From contig NW_019775613.1 in NCBI RefSeq assembly GCF_001039355.2, positions 894,265-958,264 on the forward strand: 64,000 bases of DNA, written 5' to 3'. This stretch comes from Lingula anatina. Lineage: Eukaryota > Brachiopoda > Lingulata > Lingulida > Lingulidae. The number at the start of each line of letters is the position of its first letter. Within the stretch, counting starts at the first letter, position 1. Both the position numbers and the translations under genes were made by a program. Positions 39,051-48,909 of the stretch are shown here, piece after piece. Below the pieces are notes generated by a model. The model worked only from the letters and a program-made list of their open reading frames with translations, did no database searches and had not been told where the DNA came from.

Positions 39051-42000
39051 AACATAATTGTAATTTACAAACCACCAACCTGCTGTCATTACTGTCCCTC
39101 AGTTTATTCTGCAGGATAGAACTAAACTGTCTCCGAAGAGATTCATATGCACTCTGTTTCTCCTTGCCAAGTTTCTCGGAGAGAAGTAATTTTGCACTAA
39201 GTTCTGTAATACGTTGGTGCATCAGTTGCTCCCGGCTCAACCCTACAACAAAGAAATAAATAAGATAAATAAGAAATGGTGGTTATTTCATTGAGATTAT
39301 AATTAGTAGGCTTCCCTTATAATTTGTTTCTTTTTTTTCCCTTAAATACAAATGAATATACAAGATAGACTTGAAAATAATCTCAACCAAATGCGCACAT
39401 GCATGCAAAAAAAAAAAAACATGCACTGTAATATATCATCAATAATTTTGTTATTACATCTGATTCATCAAAACTGTCCTTGGAGAATCCTAAAATAAGA
39501 AAAATATTTCAGTCTTCTTTTAAATTATTTTTGTGCTTTATTAGTGAGTAGTCTGAAACAGACAAAAAAAAAAAGACTGGTTAAAGACAGACCTTACCCA
39601 GACCTCTGTCAAGTAAACAGATCCTGCCATTATATGGATTAACTGGACTAAAATTGAGTTACTAATTGATTTGTCAAAGGGCATGACCAGAAAACAGAAA
39701 ACAATTAGCTTAGGGAAGATTGCCTAGACTGAATGAAATATCTTGGTGATTAGTTTTGTGAGCCTCATGTGGCTGCTCATCCAGCTTTGGCAAAATAAGC
39801 CAAGTCTGTATACGGTGGGCGTGGGAGTGTTAGAGAGGGCTCTTACTTGCAAAATTTAATTTTGTCAAAGGTACCCAATTTAAAACTTTTTGTTATTGTA
39901 GGTGTAAAAGTGTATGTGAAACTCTTCACATTTTTGACCTAAAATAGTTATCCACTTACCCACACCTTCATACACACAAACACGATTTACTCTTTTTAAT
40001 AATTTAAAGAAATTACCAAATTTATGCAGAAATTTGACATGGAATAGCAGAAATGATCATGCCGCTTACTAAAATTACACGTAGAAGGCTTGCTTCTGTA
40101 TGCTTCAGTTCAATATACCTGAAGCATACTCAGCAGCAAAACTAACATCTGGCATGCAATCTTGGCAGTTCGTTTATATGAGATCTAAGAGTGGGAAAAG
40201 GTCTTCTTTTTTCATTTTCATTTTCTGGCATTTAACACAGTTCAATTTCTAGCTTAAAGTGTACACTTTTCTGTTGGAAAATACCAACATTTGATTTGTA
40301 CCTATAACCTATCTCTTCTTTGTGTTTATTAGATAAAGGTATTAGTAACAAAGCAACCCCTTAAATCTAATATTCATTTCCCCAAGGAGTGGGCTTATTA
40401 TTTACGTAATAATAGCACTTCCAAGAAATACCCATCTTACTGAGTGAATAATTTGCGGTATGTGCATAAAAGACCTGTTATTTTTATCAGCATTGGTTAC
40501 AAAGTTAGCTTACTTGTACTCAAGTGGCAGATAACAAGGCAAAGTAGGTTTCAAAAAGACCCAATAATTTTTTTTTTTTTTTTGCTATCATTCATTTATA
40601 ATTCTTTCTTTGTTTTCTAATTCAGCATGCCCTCATGATCATTTATCTATACATTTTTCCTGTCTGGTGATTCTTTATGGAAAATTAATATCAAATTTTG
40701 TTCTTTTAATTCTACCATTCAAATGGTCTGCTTCTTTAATTGGGGGGGGGGGGGGGTTGATGAGGCTGCATCACCTTTATGAAGACAGTTTTTCCTTTTT
40801 TTCTTCCAATGAAAATGTTTGCTCTTTTGCTCTTAAGAAATTAAGGACAATTTTTTTTCTTCCTATCTACCTGTTTTTGAACCAGTGTACCTAAAATCTC
40901 CATAAGACAACAATATGTACAGTAATACACCAACTATAATACAAAGCACCAAGTACACATCAAATACTAGTACATGGATGAAAATAACAGTGGTCAAATG
41001 CTTCACTAGTGTGTAACAGGACACCACGTATGTATACACTTGGCACCTAATCAAGTGTACATAAGCATACTAACAAGCTTTACCTGTTCTTTATTCAGCC
41101 TGCTGTAGCATATTAAAGTAAACATGGCCACTGTTGACTAATGGGATAAAGATACAGAAGTCAATACTGTGTTATGTCACATTTTTTTGTATTATTAATG
41201 CAGTGTATGCACAAGGGAAGATCAATGCCTCTGAAGCATGAGAAGTTGCTACAAGCTGTTGCTATCCCAGATGAATTTACTTACAGTATCTTATCTGGTG
41301 CTTTGAAACAGCTAGGAGAAATGTTATAAGTTGCTAACAGCAACAACTATTTCTTTTTAAGTATTGTGAATTTTTGAAAGTATATACAAAGAAACTGACT
41401 TAAACTCTTTTATTTGCATTCAGGTTTGAGATAATAGTATGCAATTTTCATTCCTTCTGTGCATCCTGATATTACCAGACAATGTAAAAAATCAGTAAAG
41501 AGAAGAAATTGTGGGGAAATTATCTCTATGCATGGTTTCATATAATGATAAGAGTTCTGACTTACATGTACTAGTATATCATGACAGATGTCGAGGACAA
41601 AAGACCAAGACAAGGTGGAATTTGTGTGTGTGCATGATATGTATGTGCACCTTGGTCTCCTTATTTCTGCCTTCAAGTTTGTAAAACTATGTCCATCAAG
41701 CTCAAGATCATTAGGACAGTTATTCTCCTTCTCCAAATTCTCTTTCCTTTGTTTTCTGTCTTGCAATATTTACCACAATGAGAGACAGACAGAGCTTGGT
41801 ATTCAAAACTTATGTACTAATATTCCAATAATAAAAAAAAATCAGGCACTCCCATGGGCAAATCTTGTGAGGACAGGGTGGGTGGGTGTGTGTGTGAGTG
41901 TGTAACCCAACAGATGAGGTCACTAGCAGATTAGCTTCGAGTAAAGTGTACCATTCTTTTCCTGATAAGTTAGAGGTCATAGGGTGGTACACACAGGGAT

Positions 42001-44220
42001 AAGACTGGCATTAAGTGGAAAAGTTGGGGAAATATGGCATGGGGTTCGGGGGGCTGCCTATGCTTATTATATTTTTGGTTCCCAAAAAGTCAGAAAGTTG
42101 TGGACAGTCAGAAAAATCTAATCTCTATACACAGTGGTGAAATAGGGGTAATAATCACTGTCATTAAACTCAACTCTTTGCAAGTTTTTGACATGTTTTT
42201 TGTTATTCTGCCTTTTTATCTTCTGATAAAAATTTTGTGGGTGTCTTGTGATCTTAATGCCTTATTGGTAACCAAGATCAAGTCTGAATAGTTGACAGTA
42301 GCCTCAGGTTAAGGAACAAACAGATCTATATTCAGAAGTCTCCCAGTTTCATCTCCGTATTAGTAATTTGTTCTATCATTTTACATCTACTCTGATACTA
42401 GGGAAAACAGGTACATGGGGGGGGGGGGGGGGNNNNNNNNNNNNNNNNNNNNNNNNNNNNNNNNNNNNNNNNNNNNNNNNNNNNNNNNNNNNNNNNNNNN
42501 NNNNNNNNNNNNNNNNNNNNNNNNNNNNNNNNNNNNNNNNNNNNNNNNNNNNNNNNNNNNNNNNNNNNNNNNNNNNNNNNNNNNNNNNNNNNNNNNNNNN
42601 NNNNNNNGGGGGGGGGGGGGGGGATACAACCACAAAGCAATGGTTCCATGATAAATAGAAACCCTTTTTTATTGTGTACAAGAAACTATATAATATAAAA
42701 TGTCCACTTTTATGCAGCATTAGCAACAATTAAAATCAATATACTGGTACTAGTATGTCTCTGATCCCTGACCTCTGAGGTTTGATTAAAAGACCCAAGT
42801 ACATTTGTTATTCACGCAGGATCTTAATTGTACCACACGTAATTGATCAGTAAGTCAGACACTCATGTCAGCATTCATTCAGCTTTAGTATGTCAAAATA
42901 TAGATTTTTTTTCTTAAATGATGTTTTATATGATCCATATCACAAAAAACTGATAATCTGGTAGCATTTCTCAAGAGACTTCTATAATGTAGTAGATTTA
43001 AATAGTTACTCTGTAGAATCCGAAAGTGTTTAGAGAAGGAAGAAAGAAAGGAAGAAAGAAAACAGAGTGAGAAAGAAAGAGTTGTTTTGTCTCCACTAAT
43101 AATAACTGTAGCACTGGTGCTACATCAATTAGATAGAGACAGAAAATCAATACTATGATATATAAAAAGGGCTACAAGGAAGACATCAAAATATCATTAT
43201 AGCTAGTGCTGCACAAGCACAGCTTATAACCAAATGCTCTGCTTCACACTATGGTTCAAATTCTAAAGCCATTCATTCATACATTAATTCAATCATTCAT
43301 GAGCAATCCATCAATTCATTCCTTATTTGGTTCATTTATCTATTCATTACACAGGTTCACATTTTCTTACTATCAATAATCATTAGTTCAATTTATGAAA
43401 TATCTAAAATGTGTATGTGGTAAAGCCCCTATAGTTGTTATGTGGGCTTGTGTTAACTTGGATACTCGGATTTAATATGCCGACTCACACCACCTTCTAA
43501 ATTGGGGCATTGGTAATATTTGATAGTCAGCATCAAATCCGTACTTGGGTTTTTTTCGTGAATTTAAATATTGCAGGTTTTTCTTCTGATACATCTTTCT
43601 GACAGAGGGTCAAAATTTGTTCTACAATCTTTTAAATTTTCCCTGCATTGTTACAGCGTTATGGAGAGTGTCAGGAAACAACAATCAAAGGTTGGTTAGA
43701 TAAAGAAAATAATGTTCACCCCAGGTAAATTTCAGCTTTTAGCAGGGAAAATTCTACAATCATTCACTGACAACAGACAAAGAATATACACAACGTACTG
43801 TACATCGCTAATTAAAGTAAGTATATATTAAATTGTTATTTAATTAAGAAAAAAGTATAAATATAAAAAACAAAACATTTTGTCAGAAAGATCAATGAGA
43901 AATGCTTATTCAACAACATTATTGATTTCAACCTCAATGTAATGCTTGGATATAGACCAGTATAATAATGATCCGATAACTGCGAGTGATTACCAAAGTG
44001 TAGTATTGATAATGAGCTATCGTTTCGTGACTACGGACAAAATGGTTTGTCCAACAAAAACACAATATTTTATGCACATCAAATCAAAATCAACAGATAA
44101 AACAACTTTATCAATCCCTTTCTTTCACTTACCCGATCTAAATCCCACGAAAAGGGCAAGAAACGGCATGAAAAGTAGTAGCATCGAAAGAAACACAACA
44201 TTTTTCAGCCGGAAGCGCAT
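27209..44220 (-). CDS. MGAT4: Alpha-1,3-mannosyl-glycoprotein 4-beta-N-acetylglucosaminyltransferase (MGAT4A/B type)
   Basis: A Golgi type II membrane enzyme that adds the beta-1,4 GlcNAc branch to N-glycans. Minus-strand exons: 44220-44133, 39242-39080, 37084-36927, 33126-32993, 31411-31362, 30952-30839, 30407-30332, 29908-29794, 29420-29290, 28988-28881, 28347-28154, 27524-27248. All are GT/AG with matching phases, giving 536 codons to that point (human enzymes are about 535-548). The N-terminus [20 protein letters not shown] is a short basic tail plus signal anchor. A stem follows, then [31 protein letters not shown], a catalytic acidic EDDV at 263-266, [22 protein letters not shown] and [10 protein letters not shown], all family hallmarks. 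The last exon encodes SGNPEHPGD and reaches ILSE. It either reads on 13 codons to a stop at 27209 or splits at GAG|GTAAGA into a small last exon I did not find. Confidence 0.93.
27740..27960. mobile_element. GC-rich insertion with perfect hairpin in MGAT4 intron
   Basis: A sharply GC-richer patch inside an AT-rich intron, containing repeated GGAGCCG/GAGCCGGCA blocks. It ends with a perfect 13-bp hairpin (27913-27942: TGTACCACCAGCG, loop CTAA, complement). The composition jump and terminal hairpin suggest a transposon terminus, possibly rolling-circle type, but no family is recognised. Confidence 0.5.
30004..30113. mobile_element. 110-bp MITE-like element in MGAT4 intron
   Basis: Begins CAGAGATGAAAC and ends ATCTCATCTCTG, a short inverted terminal repeat. 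The interior has TTTTTGGCTCCTAAAAAGTC. A diverged relative near 42001-42128 shares TTTTTGGTTCCCAAAAAGTC and AGAAAAATCTAATCTCT. Confidence 0.55.
30964..31121. repeat. ATATT pentanucleotide satellite abutting an MGAT4 3' splice site
   Basis: About 31 near-perfect units of ATATT. On the minus strand the repeat ends about 12 bases before the acceptor of the exon 30952-30839 (..CCTGGCATCAG|TTTTCC), so it occupies the place of the usual polypyrimidine tract and branch point. Confidence 0.95.
32551..32602. repeat. GT microsatellite in MGAT4 intron
   Basis: (GT)n with one TCT interruption near 32579. It lies between the exons at 32993 and 31411. Confidence 0.95.
34577..34790. mobile_element. MITE-like family, copy 2, in MGAT4 intron
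   Basis: Shares CTAAGGGCTTATTCCCAATG, CAACTCTGCAGGGACTCT, TGAATGCAATC, CCTCCTCCTTGCATT, ACAGAAAA and GTTGGAAACAA with the elements at 6.5-6.9 and 52.5 kb. The reversed arm CTGATTGTATTCAGCAAGA closes it. Confidence 0.65.
34800..35016. mobile_element. Second inverted-repeat element directly adjoining copy 2
   Basis: The left part carries GATTTAGATCGATCCAGGGA. The right part carries AGGGATAGATCGATCTAAAA, its imperfect inverse complement. About 217 bp, non-coding. It has a different arm sequence from the neighbouring MITE and may be a nested insertion. Confidence 0.55.
36541..36690. repeat. Dispersed repeat sharing pieces with both sides of the 10.8-11.5 kb gap
   Basis: 36541-36621 matches 10424-10504. 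The following ATCTATGTCTGTACATAAAA (about 36665) matches ATCTGTGTCTGTACATAAAA near 12037. The order is the same, with the tandem-repeat core missing. This fits a deletion derivative of the same element. Confidence 0.6.
39005..39048. repeat. CA microsatellite in MGAT4 intron
   Basis: Uninterrupted (CA)n about 30 bp downstream of the donor of the exon 39242-39080 on the minus strand. Confidence 0.95.
42001..42128. repeat. Diverged relative of the 30.0 kb MITE
   Basis: Shares the TTTTTGG..CC.AAAAAGTC block and the AAAAATCT.ATCTCT terminus with 30004-30113. It lies in MGAT4 intron 1. Confidence 0.45.
42433..42607. other. Assembly gap (175 N) bounded by poly-G on both sides
   Basis: Runs of about 16 G flank the gap on each side, so the gap most likely marks a homopolymer the sequencing could not cross. 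It lies within MGAT4 intron 1. Poly-Gly and poly-Pro frames across it are artefacts. Confidence 0.99.
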
Positions 44221-45003
44221 GTGGTTACTTATAAAATTGGGAATGACAGTTCATCCGTTAACCGGAAAAGAAAATGCCCTCTCTTCGGATCATCTTTTTC
44301 ATGTTACAGTTAGAGCAAAGCATTGCTGGTGCACTAAAAGCCGATTGGGTATGGATCTAGGACCTAATAAAATATACATGGTTAAATACCATATACCTTA
44401 TTATCACTATCCTAGTCTAGCACTAGAAGACAAAGGCGATATTTCTTTAGCTGCTAATCAAGCTAATTATCAAACTACTTACGAGCAAGTCTGTGAGTGG
44501 AAGTGTGAAACGAGGCTATTTGTATGTTAAATGCCTTACCAACGCAAAATTAAATTCGACATAATTCGCAAATTTACGAGATAAATTTCATATTTAACGT
44601 ACGTCTCTCACCTAACCAACTTGAGTTTCAAAGGACAATGGAAATCGCCTAATTAGTAGGCTACTTGTGGAAATGTGAGTTTTCAGTGTCGTCATGTGAA
44701 CCACAAGAACCTCACATAAATGCCAGACGATAAAACAAATAGGTAAAATTTTGTAAATTTCGGATGATATTTGTACCCTAGTCACAATTACGTGGGCGTC
44801 TTTTATTTGCTTAAACCACAATGATAACAATGAAATAGAAATATCATTTTATAAAGAATTAACCAAGTCAACGAGTTTTAACTTTTAAATGAAAATCTGA
44901 ATATTTTACCGAGTTTCCATTATAATAACGGTAATTTATCCTCTGTGAGGTTCGTTTCATTTTACTGTCAGTATTCAACCCTCATTAGGCAGAACTTGAC
45001 CAA

Positions 45004-45233
45004 GGTGACGTAACAGGCCTAGGGCGCGTGACAATACAAATCAGGCCCTATCGCTGCTTAGGGCTACGCTAGATATCGTGTGATATACGAGGTAGGATAG
45101 CGCTCTATACCCCGCACTTCCCGACCAATCAGATTCGAAAAATTTTCTCAGAGACGTGATGATTGGCCACACACGATGCCATAGATGTGTTCTTGCACAA
45201 CATTTCGCACGTTCGCATCTAAAGCAATTGGTC
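45004..45233. promoter_or_regulatory. Candidate CCAAT/CRE-type promoter
   Basis: A locally GC- and CpG-richer stretch with a CRE-like TGACGTAA (45006-45013) and three CCAAT boxes in both orientations: CCAAT at 45125-45129, ATTGG at 45162-45166 and ATTGG at 45227-45231, spaced about 37 and 65 bp. Clustered CCAAT boxes of this kind bind NF-Y in animal promoters. It lies about 0.8-1.0 kb upstream of the MGAT4 start codon and could drive it through an untranslated exon. No transcript start is visible. Confidence 0.35.
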
Positions 45234-45358
45234 ACTGAAAGTCTTGATCTGCAATACTCGGTGAATGATCTGCGTCTCGGGCCAGAAAATCGTTTTCCCT
45301 TTAATAACTTCAAAACATCACGTTTGTTTCAATTTGCTTTTGACAATGAAAATATCCG

Positions 45359-45373
<15 letters not shown>

Positions 45374-45435
<62 letters not shown>
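45374..45435. repeat. TA microsatellite
   Basis: About 30 TA units preceded by a poly-A run. Confidence 0.97.
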
Positions 45436-45437
<2 letters not shown>

Positions 45438-46909
45438 AATCATCCATAAAACTATGATGTAAAAGGGCCGAATCCAAAATTGCTTTGTTTTTATTGACAC
45501 CGCTCCCCTCCCCCCCCTCCTAAAATATACAAGTCATTAAATTATAAAACCAATTTACAATTACAAAATCAATGTGTTCAGAATAAAGTTATCGTACTGG
45601 CAAGATCGATCTTTCTCGAGGCCTACTACATGTAAAACACGTAGGCCTATAGGAAAGAGTTTTCCTGTGTCCAAAATACGTAAAATACTAAATAGATTTA
45701 AATATAAATGAGTTCAAAAGACGCTGTAGCTATTCACATTCGTTAGCTCATTATTGCTTCATAACAACGGATCTTGGTCAATAACAGCAGTGTTGGTCTA
45801 CCTTTCAAAGTTAATAACCATCGTTTATCAGCAACTTAATTCAGCGAGAAACTGGCTTTCGGTGACACGCTTTTCCATTTAAAACATGGTGCATCTCATA
45901 CGTTATGTAAGGGTCCTTTCCTTCCTTGATGCACTTATGTCATACGGTAAGTGTGTTTTAACGTGCGTAAAACGTTATCTATTTTATCCAGAAAGGTGAA
46001 TGGAAGCGTGACTTTGTTTGGTCCATTGAACATATTGTTTAGCTTAGTATATCTCCCGAGGCCAGAATGATAAGTGAAAGTGGTAACAGCTAGGTTAGAA
46101 AATATCAATTACACACAAAATACATCGGCACAAAACGGACATGCCTCACTTCAGATCGGATTATTTGGACATTGGTCGATAAATAACCGTACATATGTAA
46201 TCTCTACCATTCACGTGGAGTAGGCACGCATCCTAACAATTAAGGTTTGAATCCGGCATTATTCAATTACCGACACTAGTAACAGAAGTTGATCAACGCA
46301 TTTAGTTCACGGAAAAAAACCCTGGTCTGGTGTTACCACTTTGGGATCTGGGCTATTCCATATAAATCAAACATGTTGATTTTTGCAACGCAGACCTCTG
46401 GAACCCATCATTTTATTTCTAAGCATACAATGCCTATTCGTACAGCACACAGTATAGCCAAACAAAAAACAAAAAAGGATTTTCCAGAAAAACTTACGGT
46501 ATTTTCTTTTGTCGCCATTGTATGTCAAATCCAAAACTGCTGATACAATTACGTTCTTCAAACTTGTTTTCGAGTACCAGTAGCCTAAGTTTAACCCTCT
46601 TAAATGTATTTATCAACATTATGAGAATGACTCAAAAACTAAACACTAATTGAGAACTTAAACACGACTATGTAGACCGTAACTCTGGCTTTGGTTTACC
46701 TGGTTATATTAACTAACAAGCGTAGATATTTAAAGCAAGTGTTGGGGCCCAGCTCTGAATCGTGTTATTTTGGTAAAGTGGAATCTAACTAGGGCATGAG
46801 CCGACCACCCCCAACACAATTGTCATGCTATATTTGTTGTATAAGAACGTCTAACCCTTATCAGAAGCTAAAACAATGGTGTAAGAGTTAAAGGCGGGCG
46901 TTCGAAGGG

Positions 46910-46983
46910 GGTTCTGCCACGTCTCGAAAAAAAGGGACGTCCTGCGTGTAACACAGACGATATCACCACTACACTATAGGATC
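46910..46983 (-). pseudogene. Decayed tRNA-Val copy
   Basis: The reverse complement reads CCTATAGTGTAGTGGTGATA then GTCTG..TTACACGCAGGA, matching the D-arm and anticodon arm of tRNA-Val. The T-arm is broken by a run of T and the acceptor ends no longer pair fully. Confidence 0.65.
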
Positions 46984-47043
46984 TTCTTTGTTTCATCAAT
47001 TTATAAAAATGTTATAATAAAGATATAAATTGTGGAAAAACAC

Positions 47044-47116
47044 TGGTCCTGCCAGGTTTCGAACCTGGGACCTTATGCGTGTAAAGCAGACGTGATGACC
47101 ACTACACTACAGAACC
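47044..47116 (-). tRNA. tRNA-Val (anticodon UAC)
   Basis: A 73-nt gene on the minus strand. Acceptor 5' GGTTCTG pairs with CAGGACC (one G-U), discriminator A. The D-arm has TAGTGTAGTGGTCATCA, the anticodon loop is CTTTACACG with anticodon TAC, and the T-arm CCAGG-TTCGAAA-CCTGG has a perfect 5-bp stem with canonical TTCGA. The A and B box promoters are intact. It is surrounded by decayed copies of the same tRNA. Confidence 0.92.
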
Positions 47117-47196
47117 CCATATTCTAATTGTGATTATGGGTATTTGTAACTGAACAATAAGACTACTAATAATAAAGATTACAATAGTCCAGAATA

Positions 47197-47293
47197 CAGG
47201 TTCTGCCACGTGTGTGTTACAATGGTTATACAAGGGTTTGAACATGGCACCTTCTGCGTGTAAAGCAGTTGTAGTAACCAATGCACTTTAAAA
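47197..47293 (-). pseudogene. Decayed tRNA-Val copy
   Basis: The reverse complement carries CTGCTTTACACGCAGAAGGT and a diverged T-arm (TTCAAACCC), but the acceptor ends do not pair and a stretch is inserted. It is preceded by the same spacer motif, AATAAAGAT..CAATAGTCC, as the other units. Confidence 0.65.
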
Positions 47294-47456
47294 GCCCGCA
47301 TGTCATTTTTTTCATGCAGTCGACCGGTGACAAGTTACTTAAAAAAAAAAGAACACACGCAATATGTGCAGCAAACTGACTTTAACTTGTTGACATTACT
47401 CATGAGCGGTAGATACCAAACCGCTAATAATAAAGATATCAATAGTCCAAAACGTT

Positions 47457-47737
47457 CCGCAAGAAAACGCAGTAGATACTCCAGCGCAGTATACTACTGC
47501 AATCATACTGCAAACATGCTTCAAATCTGCTTCGATTTGGGAGCTAATTAGCATATTTGAAACATGTTTCTATCATGCTGCTAATCTACTGCATTAATGC
47601 TCCTCTCTGTACAAACCTATGTACTTTTTGGAGTAGAATTGCAGTAGGCTATGCCGCATTTCTATTGCAAATATGCTCCACACCACTACTGCGTTAATGC
47701 TTTTTTGCTACTTCGATACTACTGCATTTTCGTGCGG
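47457..47737. mobile_element. 281-bp MITE inserted in the tRNA-Val repeat array
   Basis: Terminal inverted repeats: CCGCAAGAAAACGCAGTAG at the left and the complement of CCGCACGAAAATGCAGTAG at the right (17 of 19 bases match). The interior repeats GCAGTA/TACTGC and ATGCT motifs. It interrupts a spacer-tRNA unit, with the spacer to the left and a tRNA-Val remnant to the right. Confidence 0.8.
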
Positions 47738-47739
47738 GT

Positions 47740-47810
47740 TGGTTCTGACAGATTTCGAACCTGGATCCTTCTGTGTGTTAAGCAGACCGTGATGACCAGT
47801 ATAAAACCCT
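47740..47810 (-). pseudogene. Decayed tRNA-Val copy
   Basis: The reverse complement shows TCATCACGGTCTGCTTAACA then AAGGATCCAGGTTCGAAATC. The anticodon-loop sequence, TTAACAC, would read AAC (also valine). The D-arm and acceptor are degraded. Confidence 0.6.
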
Positions 47811-47887
47811 TTTTCTTTACAACATACATGGGTATTGAAGACTGAACAACGTGAATGTTAATGAGAAAGATAACAATAGTCCAAAAT

Positions 47888-47962
47888 ACTGGCTCTGCCA
47901 GATGTGTGTTAAAACAGGGTTTTGAAGCAGCTGTCATAAACCATACACTTCAAAAGCCTGCT
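47888..47962 (-). pseudogene. Strongly decayed tRNA-Val copy
   Basis: It is recognised mainly by the conserved upstream spacer (AAGATAACAATAGTCC) and the CTCTGCCAGATGTGTGTTA start shared with the unit at 47197. Little tRNA structure remains. Confidence 0.45.
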
Positions 47963-48909
47963 TGTCACGGTTTATTCGTGCGTATGTGATTTCCACTTAA
48001 CTATAGAAACCTGTTCGATAAAGTTTTATTCGTGCCATTAACATGCCGATAGTTAAATGCACAAAATGTTCAGAATGTGCAGAACCTTACCTGTCAAAAG
48101 CATTCAAATTTAACAAAATGGCTGTTAGTAAGAACCGAATGACTATTCTCCAAAACAGTAATCACTCAATACCATTCCATCATGGTTAAAATGAACAGCA
48201 CCACACCATCAATATCCACATTATGACGAATTGTAGCAGGACAAATGTACAAGGAAATGGAATATAAAAATCGAGTCGCAACTTGTATTGGTATTGCAAT
48301 CCTCAAAACATCACGTTGTGTGATGATCAATTCCAATCGGGATGGACGTTTTCTCAACGGCAAGTGGTAAACTGTACTAAAGCCGCCCTTCGTGTGATTG
48401 AACTGTGATTAGAAACCAACCGTCTCAACGTTGATGATGAGGGTAGTCATTCCTCTACAGGTACGAAGAGTCCATTTCACATGCCGGATTCTGCAAAATG
48501 CAATTGGTTTACACGCAACAGATAAAGCTGTCATATAGTAAGGCTGTTAACGGCTTTACAGACATTGTAAAATATATTTTGCTTAAAATCTACACCTATT
48601 TCTGAAACAACGACTCCATATTTCACATGAGCATTGACAGACCGTGGGTTAAAGATTCCAATCTTTTTAAAAACCTTTTACTTTTTACAGAATACAGATC
48701 CACTCTATTATTGGCAATCGTTGAATTGGTTTACAGGGGCAAAATTTTCCGATCCGATATTTTGCAGTAAGCGTCCGACTTGTACAACGTGGTACATGTA
48801 ACCGTCTAACAACTATATTTTTCATTTATCTCCAAACTCAATTGATTAATTTAATCCAAATCTAAATCGTCAAAAAATATAATATTTATATGTGCAATGT
48901 AAGCATTCA

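Larger units (their letters stand above)
44221..48909. other. 4.7 kb between MGAT4 and the DEG/ENaC gene
   Basis: Contains the probable MGAT4 5' UTR and promoter (see 45004-45233), a TA microsatellite (45374-45435), the tRNA-Val gene with its decayed relatives (46.9-47.96 kb) and a MITE (47457-47737). No further protein-coding exon is recognised. The plus-strand frame 43946-44530 is a shadow over MGAT4 exon 1. Confidence 0.5.

Noticed and set aside
42368-42729. Poly-Gly and poly-Pro frames around the second gap
   Set aside because: They arise from Ns and poly-G homopolymers.
43946-44530. 194-codon open frame on the plus strand
   Set aside because: It overlaps MGAT4 exon 1 and its splice donor on the opposite strand, has no domain and no codon bias. 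The minus-strand reading is supported by the signal anchor and matching phase.
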